Shown here: piece by piece, positions 41,791 through 48,154 of the stretch
How the letters are laid out: every line of letters begins with the position of its first letter
How positions within the stretch are numbered: position 1 is the first letter of the stretch
Source: Aquificota bacterium
GTDB lineage: Bacteria; Thermosulfidibacterota; Thermosulfidibacteria; Thermosulfidibacterales; B14-G1
Length of the DNA stretch: 48,154 nt
Assembly: GCA_015486105.1 (NCBI GenBank)
Contig: WFSI01000093.1
Span: 1-48,154, forward strand
Direction of reading: 5' to 3'
The notes under the pieces: generated by a model
The model's database searches: none
What the model saw: the letters and a program-made list of their open reading frames with translations, nothing else
What the model was told of the DNA's origin: nothing
Translations under genes and position numbers: made by a program

Positions 41791-43835
41791 AGAAAAAACT
41801 GGTCATTGTTGAATCACCAGCCAAGGCCCGTACCCTGAATAAGTACCTTGGCAGGAACTTTCAGGTGAAAGCCAGTATGGGCCATGTAAGGGATCTACCT
41901 AAAAGCAAATTAGGAGTAGATGTAGAGAACAACTTTGCCCCTACTTATGTCACCATAAAAGGAAAAGAAAAAATTTTAAAAGAACTTAAAAGGGACGCCA
42001 AAGACTCCCAAGAGATATACTTGGCCTCAGATCCTGACCGGGAGGGAGAAGCGATAGCCTGGCACATTGCCCAGGCGTTGGGGAAAAAGGAAGGCAAAAA
42101 GCTCAGGAGGGTTCTCTTCCACGAAATCACCAAAAAGGCCATTCAAGAAGCTTTAAAACGCCCTGGCCCCATTGATACTAACAAGGTAAACGCACAACAG
42201 GCTAGGCGCGTCTTAGACCGGTTAGTAGGCTATACTCTCTCCCCCCTTCTCTGGCGCAAAGTAGAAAGAGGACTGTCCGCAGGCAGGGTCCAGTCCGTAG
42301 CCGTGAGACTCATCTGTGAGCGGGAAGAAGAAATAGAAAAGTTCGCTCCCCAGGAATACTGGAGCATCACCGCTCACTTAGAGAAAAAAGGAGTACCTCC
42401 TGCCTTTTCTGCCAACCTTTTCAAGATAAAAGGCAAAAAAGCCGAACTTCCCAAGAAAAAGAAAGTCAAGGAGGTCCTCGATAGCCTAAAAGGAGCCACC
42501 TATAAGGTAGTAAAAGTTGATAGAAAAGAGAGAAAAGACAATCCTAAACCCCCTTTCACCACCTCTACCCTCCAGCAAGAAGCAGCCAGAAAACTGGGAT
42601 TCACTGCCAAAAAAACCATGCTCGTTGCCCAACATCTCTACGAAGGTACGGACCTGGGAGAAGAAGGACCTGTAGGTCTCATTACTTACATGAGAACGGA
42701 TTCGGTAAGGCTATCCCCAGAAGCCCAGAAACAGGCTCGGAAAGTTATCAAGAAACTCTGGGGAGAAAGGCATCTCCCCTCCAAGGCCCCTCAGTACAAG
42801 AGCAAAAAAAGCGCCCAGGATGCCCATGAGGCCATCAGACCTACAGAACCCTCCAGGATTCCCGATTCCCTTAAAGGGCTCCTGCCTCAAGAACACTGGA
42901 AACTCTATAAGCTCATCTGGGACCGGTTCATGGCAAGCCAGATGAAACCCGCCCTCTACGATGTAACCACCGTGGACATCCTAGCAGGGGAATGCCTGTT
43001 CAGAGCCACAGGGAGAGTGCTTAAGTTCCCTGGATACACCATACTTTACACTGAAGGAAAAGATGAAAAAGGGGAAGAAGAATCCGTCAGCCTTCCCCCT
43101 CTAAAAGAAAAAACCACCTTAGAACTCATAAAATTAGAATCTAAACAGCACTTCACCCAGCCTCCTCCAAGATTTACTGAAGCCACCTTAGTAAAAACCT
43201 TGGAAGAGAGGGGCATTGGTAGACCCAGCACCTATGCTGCCATCCTCTCCACCATTCAAGAGAGGGGCTACGTAGAAAAAAAGCAGAAACGCCTTCATCC
43301 CACCATCCTGGGCCGTACAGTAAATGAACTTCTAGTAAAGTTCTTCCCCCGAATTCTGGACGTAGATTTTACCGCCCGCATGGAAGAATTCCTGGACGAA
43401 ATCGAAGAAGGTAAGAGGGAATGGGTAGAGCCCCTGCAGCAATTCTACACCCCTTTTACGGAAGAACTGAAGATAGCAGAAGACAAGATGGAACGGGTAA
43501 AAAAAACGGGCAAGACCACGGATATTCTCTGTGACAAGTGCGGCAGACCCATGGTGGAAAGGTGGTCCCGTCATGGCCGATTCCTAGGCTGTTCAGGATA
43601 CCCAGAGTGCAAAAATATCATACCCCTCAACTCACAAGGAGAAATCGTGAGGAAAGAAGAATTGGATAAATCCTATCCATGTCCCGCAGAAGGGTGTGAT
43701 GGCTACCTGGTGAAGAGGAGGGGTCGGGGTGGACGGTTCTTTTACGGCTGCAGCAACTATCCCAAATGCAGATTCACCACCAACAAGCTGGAAGATATAG
43801 AAAAAGGAGATCAAAAAGAAGGCCCAACCCCCTGA
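41787..43835 (+). CDS. topA: DNA topoisomerase I (type IA)
   Basis: A 682-residue enzyme that relaxes negative supercoils. The Toprim domain begins at residue 1 (LVIVESPAKA with catalytic Glu9; SDPDREGEAIAWH), and the active-site Tyr is in GLITYMRTDSVRLS. Two C-terminal zinc ribbons follow: CDKCGRPM...GCSGYPECKN and CPAEGC...YGCSNYPKCRF. The frame is open to 41634 within dprA, but the ATG at 41787 gives the family N-terminus MKKKLVIVESPAK. Confidence 0.96.
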   Translation: MKKKLVIVESPAKARTLNKYLGRNFQVKASMGHVRDLPKSKLGVDVENNFAPTYVTIKGKEKILKELKRDAKDSQEIYLASDPDREGEAIAWHIAQALGKKEGKKLRRVLFHEITKKAIQEALKRPGPIDTNKVNAQQARRVLDRLVGYTLSPLLWRKVERGLSAGRVQSVAVRLICEREEEIEKFAPQEYWSITAHLEKKGVPPAFSANLFKIKGKKAELPKKKKVKEVLDSLKGATYKVVKVDRKERKDNPKPPFTTSTLQQEAARKLGFTAKKTMLVAQHLYEGTDLGEEGPVGLITYMRTDSVRLSPEAQKQARKVIKKLWGERHLPSKAPQYKSKKSAQDAHEAIRPTEPSRIPDSLKGLLPQEHWKLYKLIWDRFMASQMKPALYDVTTVDILAGECLFRATGRVLKFPGYTILYTEGKDEKGEEESVSLPPLKEKTTLELIKLESKQHFTQPPPRFTEATLVKTLEERGIGRPSTYAAILSTIQERGYVEKKQKRLHPTILGRTVNELLVKFFPRILDVDFTARMEEFLDEIEEGKREWVEPLQQFYTPFTEELKIAEDKMERVKKTGKTTDILCDKCGRPMVERWSRHGRFLGCSGYPECKNIIPLNSQGEIVRKEELDKSYPCPAEGCDGYLVKRRGRGGRFFYGCSNYPKCRFTTNKLEDIEKGDQKEGPTP

Positions 43836-43836
43836 G

Positions 43837-43862
43837 GTTAAAGGCACTCAGAGGTCTTTAAC
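43837..43862 (+). terminator. Weak hairpin after topA
   Basis: GTTAAAG / CTTTAAC, seven pairs with a 12-base loop, just after the topA stop. No T-run, so termination is uncertain. Confidence 0.25.
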
Positions 43863-43871
43863 GGAAAGAAA

Positions 43872-43900
43872 TTGAAATAGCACCGCCAAAGAATTAACTT
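43872..43900 (+). promoter_or_regulatory. Putative promoter for the enoate-reductase gene
   Basis: TTGAAA (43872-43877), 17 bases, TAACTT (43895-43900), about 30 bases before the start codon. Confidence 0.33.
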
Positions 43901-43930
43901 TCCCTCAGAAAAACAAAGGGGAGAGAGAAA

Positions 43931-45838
43931 ATGGAAAGGTTCTTTAATCCCATCAAATTAGGTAGATTAGAATTAAGAAATCGATTCATCATGGCTCCTA
44001 TAAAAACGGCCTATGGCACACCCGAAGGGAAAGTGACCCAAAGGCACCTCAATTTCTACAGTAAAGTGTCCCAAGGAGGGGTATCCCTCATCATCCTTGA
44101 GCCCGTATCTGTATTGAAGAATGGCAAGGAGCACCCTAAACAGCTATGCATAGACAGCAAAGAATGCGCCTCAGAACTGGAAAAGATAGTGAAACTTCTG
44201 CACAAAAATAGTACCTACGCCTGCCTGAATCTTAACCACGCGGGAAGGGCTGCCAACCCCAAGGCCACAGGAGGAAACCCAAAGGCACCATCACCTGTGC
44301 TATGCCCTTCCACAGGCCAGACCCCCCAGGAACTCACCACCGAGGAAATAAAAGAAATCATCACCGCCTTTGGCATTGCAACTCAGAGGGCTATAGAAGC
44401 AGGATTTGATGCCATTGAAGTCCAGTGTGGTCACGGATACCTTGTAAGCCAGTTCATGAGGAAAAGCATTAACAAAAGGGAAGACGCCTACGGCCGAGAC
44501 CCCCTCCTCTTCGCCAAAAGAGTGCTGGAGGAAGTAACCAGCAAGGCGGGAGACACCCCAGTGTTCATTCGCATATCGGGAAGTGAATTCGTAGAAGGAG
44601 GGATCACGCCTCATGAGAACCAAGCCCTCATCGCTCTGGCGGAAGAACTGGGGATAAAGGCCATCCATGTGGGATTTGGAAACGCCTGCGAAACACCACC
44701 TTGGTATTTCGGTCACATGGCTCTGCCAGAAGAACCCCAACTCGAAGTCCTTAGGGAAATAAGGGGCATGACCAAACCCCCCCTCATCGCAGCGGGTAGG
44801 ATGGCCTCCAAGGAAAAACTCCAAAAAATAGCCGATGAAAACCTAAGCGACATGGTAGCATTTGGCAGACCCCTCATAGCCGATCCCCTGCTGGTGAATA
44901 AACTGGAGGCTGAAGACTACGACTCCATAGTTTACTGTGGCTACTGCCTTCAGGGCTGCCTTTTCAATGTGAAAGCTGGATTGGGTCTTGGATGTATAGT
45001 CAATCCAGGCATAGACAAGGAAGAACCCCCTCCCCCAAAGGAAAAACTTAAATGCGTGGTGGTGGGCGCCGGTCCTGCCGGCATTGTGGCAGCCATAAAC
45101 TTGGTGCAAAGAGGACATAACGTTAAACTATATGAAAAAGAGAAAGAACCAGGAGGCCAATTCAGACTTGCTCCTCTATCTCCCTTAAAGAAAAACATGA
45201 CCAGACCCTTGAACTCCCTGATAAAACAGCTTGAGACAAGCCATGTGGAGATAATCTTTGGAAAAGAGGTGACAGTTGATCTCCTCAAATCTGAAGCCCC
45301 TAACGTGGTAATTATTGCCACGGGGAGCGTACCCAACGTCCCCCACATCGAGGGGCTCAAGACCCAGTACTGGATGACAGGCGTGGACTTCTTCACGGAC
45401 AAGAAGTCCGTGAAGGGAGAAAGGGTTCTTATCATAGGAGCCGGTATGGTAGGCGTCGAGGCGGCAGAGATCCTCAGCAGAGAGAACAAGACCGTGGTGG
45501 CTACCAAAAGGACAGACACTATAGCCAACGACATGGAACCCATCACCAGAAACCTCCTTCTCAAAGACCTGAACTCCAGGGCCAATGTAAAGCTCATGCC
45601 CAACACCACCGTTAAGAGGTTCACGCCCCAAGGAGTGGAAGTGGTTTCTCAAGGAAAAGATACGCTCCTAAAGCCCTTCAATACGGTGATCCTCACCGCT
45701 GGCATGGAACCCTCCGACGCCCTCTACCAAGAACTCAAAGATAGTATAGAAAAATTAGAAATCATAGGGGACTCCAAAGAGCCCAGAAGTATATACTGGG
45801 CAACTCAGGAAGGATACGAGGTTGGAGTGAAGTACTAA
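43931..45838 (+). CDS. Old-yellow-enzyme/FAD enoate or 2,4-dienoyl-CoA reductase-like protein
   Basis: A 635-residue Fe-S flavoenzyme of the FadH/enoate-reductase family that reduces activated C=C bonds with NAD(P)H. An FMN-binding TIM barrel (1-350, with NHAGRAANP, EVQCGHGYL and AFGRPLIADP) leads to a 4Fe-4S site, C-x2-C-x3-C-x11-C in YCGYCLQGC...GLGC. The FAD/NAD(P) domains follow (VVVGAGPAGIVAA; IIGAGMVGVEAAE). Slightly short for FadH (~670), and the usual SPxxN-R motif reads RKSINKREDAYG. Substrate unknown. ATG follows GGGGAGAGAGAAA. Confidence 0.9.
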   Translation: MERFFNPIKLGRLELRNRFIMAPIKTAYGTPEGKVTQRHLNFYSKVSQGGVSLIILEPVSVLKNGKEHPKQLCIDSKECASELEKIVKLLHKNSTYACLNLNHAGRAANPKATGGNPKAPSPVLCPSTGQTPQELTTEEIKEIITAFGIATQRAIEAGFDAIEVQCGHGYLVSQFMRKSINKREDAYGRDPLLFAKRVLEEVTSKAGDTPVFIRISGSEFVEGGITPHENQALIALAEELGIKAIHVGFGNACETPPWYFGHMALPEEPQLEVLREIRGMTKPPLIAAGRMASKEKLQKIADENLSDMVAFGRPLIADPLLVNKLEAEDYDSIVYCGYCLQGCLFNVKAGLGLGCIVNPGIDKEEPPPPKEKLKCVVVGAGPAGIVAAINLVQRGHNVKLYEKEKEPGGQFRLAPLSPLKKNMTRPLNSLIKQLETSHVEIIFGKEVTVDLLKSEAPNVVIIATGSVPNVPHIEGLKTQYWMTGVDFFTDKKSVKGERVLIIGAGMVGVEAAEILSRENKTVVATKRTDTIANDMEPITRNLLLKDLNSRANVKLMPNTTVKRFTPQGVEVVSQGKDTLLKPFNTVILTAGMEPSDALYQELKDSIEKLEIIGDSKEPRSIYWATQEGYEVGVKY

Positions 45839-45844
45839 ATCTAA

Positions 45845-45869
45845 GGGGGGACAGGAGAAACTGCCCCCC
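45845..45869. terminator. GC-rich hairpin between convergent genes
   Basis: GGGGGG(A)CAG / CTGCCCCCC around a GAGAAA loop, filling the 38-base gap between the two convergent genes. It lacks a T-run, but the position suggests a bidirectional transcript end. Confidence 0.4.
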
Positions 45870-45876
45870 CAGAAAC

Positions 45877-47199
45877 TCACATCTTCATCATAGCATCCTT
45901 GGCCGCCAGCATCACGGGATTGGAACTGGGAAGAGGAGTGAGGAGGGGATGGGAACAGTGCTGGAGAAAGACCAAATCGTCTACCTTCATCTTTTTCCCT
46001 ATGCAGAAACTCAAAAAGTTTATAAGTTCACCTACCGAATCGCCCCCCTTAATCTCTGCACCAATAAGGGCACCTGAGGAGCAGTCAAAGATGAGCTTCA
46101 GGAAAAGGTTGCAGGTCTCAGGCATGGTAGCAGGGTGCTTATCGGGAACCTCACAGGTACCTACGGCGTATCTAATGCCCTCTCCCTGAGCCATTTTCTC
46201 GTTCAGACCAGCCATACCTAAGGAGAGATCAAAGATCTTCGTGGCGAATGACCCGATCACCCCAGGAAACTCTCTGCGGTGTTCAGATACAGCATTTGAG
46301 GCCGCAGTCACACCCTCCCATACGGCAATTGAGGCCAACTTCACGGGGGTCTCCTTCCCTGTAACAAAGTTGATCTTGCTCCTGCAGTCCCCCGCAGCAT
46401 AGACACCCTCAATATTTGTCTCCAGATACTTGTCCGTCTTTACACCAAATTTGCCCAACTCTATCCCCATCTTGGAGGCAAGGCCCGTATTTGCCCTGAC
46501 TCCAATGCCAAAGATTACCACATCAGCCAGAAGATCCACTCCCGAGTCCAAGTGCACTCTCTTCATGCCCCTATCTGCTTCGATACCTATGGCTGTGCTC
46601 CTGGTGCATATCCTTATATCTTCAGCCCTCATTTTGAACTCTGCCGCCTCACAGAACTCCTCGTCAAAGACCGTCTGGAGACAATGGGGAAGCATCTCCA
46701 CTATGGAAACATCCATCCCCCTTCTTCTAAGCTCCGTCCCTACTTCTAATCCAATAAAGCCACCACCGACGATAACTGCAGAATTAGCATGCTCTAAAGC
46801 TTCCTCTACCCTTATCATGCTTTTTCTGTCTTTAATACTGAAGACATCCTCCAGCTCAGCCCCAGGAATGGGAGGAATAATAGGCTTAGATCCTATTGCA
46901 AGGATGAGCTTGTCAAATTCTACTTTTCCTCCGCTTTGAAGCGTGGCTACTTTATCCTTAACTTCAACTACCACATCCACGATGAGATCCACACCCACCC
47001 CTGTAACCATGGAGTCCGGTATCACAATAGAATCCCTTGGAACCGTTCGACCCATTGAGTATGGAATAGCACAAGGAATAACCGTTAAGGGGCTGGTCCT
47101 GATCTGAGCCACTTCAAGGTGGGGATTCATCGCCCTGGCAAATCTCGCCGCAGAAATACCAGCGGGGCCTCCTCCTATCACCAACAGATCCTTCTTCAT
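45877..47199 (-). CDS. NADH oxidase / CoA-disulfide reductase-like flavoprotein
   Basis: A 440-residue FAD enzyme of the Nox/CoADR group. FAD motif VIGGGPAGISAA, NADH motif VIVGGGFIGLEVG, AAGDCRSKINFVTG, and a single redox Cys43 in VIPCAIPYSMG, as in CoA-disulfide reductases and the sulfate-reducer/archaeal NoxA group. The C-terminal dimerisation domain is complete. It may reduce CoA-disulfide, polysulfide or oxygen; Cys43 supports thiol chemistry. ATG at 47199 with AAAGGAGGACAGG, 41 bases after panD, so probably in the panC-panD transcript. Confidence 0.9.
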   Translation of the reverse strand: MKKDLLVIGGGPAGISAARFARAMNPHLEVAQIRTSPLTVIPCAIPYSMGRTVPRDSIVIPDSMVTGVGVDLIVDVVVEVKDKVATLQSGGKVEFDKLILAIGSKPIIPPIPGAELEDVFSIKDRKSMIRVEEALEHANSAVIVGGGFIGLEVGTELRRRGMDVSIVEMLPHCLQTVFDEEFCEAAEFKMRAEDIRICTRSTAIGIEADRGMKRVHLDSGVDLLADVVIFGIGVRANTGLASKMGIELGKFGVKTDKYLETNIEGVYAAGDCRSKINFVTGKETPVKLASIAVWEGVTAASNAVSEHRREFPGVIGSFATKIFDLSLGMAGLNEKMAQGEGIRYAVGTCEVPDKHPATMPETCNLFLKLIFDCSSGALIGAEIKGGDSVGELINFLSFCIGKKMKVDDLVFLQHCSHPLLTPLPSSNPVMLAAKDAMMKM

Positions 47200-47240
47200 C
47201 CTGTCCTCCTTTTCACGGCTCTTCTGAAACCAAGAGCAAT

Positions 47241-47633
47241 TTAAGCAGCATAAACGGTAAAAGGCTTCTCTCCCTCTTTTCTAACCTCTTTAATGTGATT
47301 CTCATCGTCCACCAAGACCACAGTAGGTGTCCAGTTCTTGGCCTCATCCTCCATAGCCTGGGCATAGGCAGCGATGATCACCTTGTCCCCCACAGTCACT
47401 TTTCGGGCAGCAGCACCGTTAAGGCAAATAACCCCCGAACTGGGGGGTCCCTCTATCACATAGGTATTGAAACGCTCCCCGTTGGTAATGTTCCAGATCT
47501 CCACCACCTCGTAAGGCAGAATGCCACTGGCCTTTAGAAGCTCCCCATCAATGGTAATGCTTCCCACATAGTCCAAATTGGCCTCTGTCACTGTAGCCCT
47601 ATGGATCTTCGCAAGAAACATTCTCCGCATCAT
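47241..47633 (-). CDS. panD: Aspartate 1-decarboxylase (pyruvoyl enzyme)
   Basis: A 130-residue zymogen that self-cleaves at Gly24-Ser25 (DYVGSITID) to form the pyruvoyl cofactor, then makes beta-alanine from aspartate. The MM start gives exactly the E. coli numbering of the cleavage site, supporting 47633, with GGAGGTAAAAGC upstream. Other family marks are [23 protein letters not shown] and [10 protein letters not shown]. It follows panC by 12 bases. Confidence 0.96.
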   Translation of the reverse strand: MMRRMFLAKIHRATVTEANLDYVGSITIDGELLKASGILPYEVVEIWNITNGERFNTYVIEGPPSSGVICLNGAAARKVTVGDKVIIAAYAQAMEDEAKNWTPTVVLVDDENHIKEVRKEGEKPFTVYAA

Positions 47634-47645
47634 GCTTTTACCTCC

Positions 47646-48154
47646 TTAAAGGCTATCTACGCCCAACTGAATATTGTCTATAAGTCTTGCCGGACCCACC
47701 TTTACCGCCAAAGCCACCAGAGTACCCTCTTTCACTTCCTTAAGGGATAAAAAGGTATCGGGGTCCACTACTTCCACATAATCTATGGTGGCCAGGGGTT
47801 CGGCTTGAATCAGCTTTACCACCTCCTTTCTGAAGGTGCCAGCGTCCTTTTCCCCCTGGGCAAAAAGCTCCTGAGCCCTTCTAAGGGAATGGTAGAGACA
47901 CAGGGCTCCCTTTCTCTCTTGTGCATTTAAATATGCATTCCTGGAACTCATGGCTAAACCATCAGGTTCCCGAATGATAGGCATGGGTACGATCTCCAGA
48001 TCCATGTTGAGATCAGCCACCATGGTGCGAAGGACCACGTACTGCTGAAAGTCCTTCTTACCAAAGTAAGCCCTATGGGGCCTCACAATATTGAAGAGCT
48101 TGCAACACACGGTGGTGACTCCCCGGAAGTGACCGGGCCTGGAAGCCCCACACA
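47646..48154 (-). CDS. panC: Pantothenate synthetase, 3' part (cut by window end)
   Basis: Condenses pantoate and beta-alanine with ATP. The last 169 codons are in the window; the 5' end lies beyond it. From the edge the frame reads [20 protein letters not shown], then the ATP-site GKKDFQQ and [19 protein letters not shown], all diagnostic. A Cys-Cys replaces the more usual Val-Ala or Val-Thr before KLFN. The neighbour panD supplies beta-alanine. Confidence 0.95.
   Translation of the reverse strand, partial: CGASRPGHFRGVTTVCCKLFNIVRPHRAYFGKKDFQQYVVLRTMVADLNMDLEIVPMPIIREPDGLAMSSRNAYLNAQERKGALCLYHSLRRAQELFAQGEKDAGTFRKEVVKLIQAEPLATIDYVEVVDPDTFLSLKEVKEGTLVALAVKVGPARLIDNIQLGVDSL

Noticed and set aside
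44950-45624. 224-residue minus-strand frame inside the enoate reductase gene
   Set aside because: Antisense to a well-supported flavoprotein; Ser/Thr/Pro-rich product without motif or start signal.

Overview
This window is a gene-dense stretch of a Gram-negative bacterial chromosome. No rRNA, tRNA, phage, insertion sequence or CRISPR array was seen. The diderm envelope genes (BamD, RseP, MurJ, an LPS-type glycosyltransferase), two DUF507 proteins, a complete complex I operon with hydrogenase-type accessory genes, an NADH-oxidase/CoA-disulfide-reductase homologue, an Fe-S enoate reductase and heavy use of AGG/AGA arginine codons suggest an anaerobic, possibly thermophilic, Desulfobacterota-like organism. 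That placement is inference; no marker rRNA is present.

Layout. 1-1.4 kb (minus): the 5' end of a MIP18/Mrp-type Fe-S protein gene, an M29 aminopeptidase and a tiny upstream reading frame. 1.4-2.0 kb: no intact gene, but a truncated VapC toxin remnant and two related palindromes. 2.0-6.2 kb (minus): a TIGR03960-type radical SAM protein coupled to rseP, then two tandem cold-shock genes with their own signals. 6.5-8.1 kb (plus): a glycosyltransferase and an IclR regulator. 8.1-10.9 kb (minus): a tightly coupled run rdgB - small exported protein - pgsA - PDZ/radical SAM DUF512 protein. 11.0-13.7 kb (plus): DUF507 - DUF507 - bamD - cvpA - MEMO1-like. 13.7-15.1 kb (minus): M23 peptidase and a HAD protein. 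15.2-17.7 kb (plus): PAP2 protein and MurJ. 17.7-20.9 kb (minus): a canonical GAF histidine kinase coupled to a degenerate kinase-like PAS protein.

21.1-40.4 kb (minus) is the centrepiece, about 19 kb devoted to one respiratory system. A first unit encodes GAF protein, NuoE, DRTGG, GHKL ATPase, DRTGG, PHP, GHKL ATPase, a ferredoxin-fold protein without its cysteines, and a 1019-residue NuoF fused to a GltD/NfnB-like FAD-NAD(P) module. A second unit encodes nuoABCDGHIJKLMN. Both units begin with a putative promoter carrying the same box (26 of 30 bases identical) that abuts a TTGACA -35 element, so the two halves are probably co-regulated. The NuoF has the N-terminal thioredoxin-like 2Fe-2S domain seen in electron-bifurcating HydB/BfuB proteins, and the GltD part adds a second flavin and a second pyridine-nucleotide site. 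The regulatory-looking genes between NuoE and NuoF are of a kind usually found beside [FeFe]-hydrogenase operons, but no hydrogenase is encoded here. The most notable hypothesis is a complex I whose input module handles two nucleotide pools, or bifurcates, under a dedicated accessory/signalling set.

40.6-45.8 kb (plus): a 40-residue membrane peptide gene coupled to dprA, topA, then an old-yellow-enzyme/FAD enoate reductase. 45.9-48.2 kb (minus): panC (cut by the window edge) - panD - CoA-disulfide-reductase-like flavoprotein. Translational coupling through ATGA, GTGA or TTGA overlaps is very common here, and several starts were moved to codons with a good ribosome-binding site.
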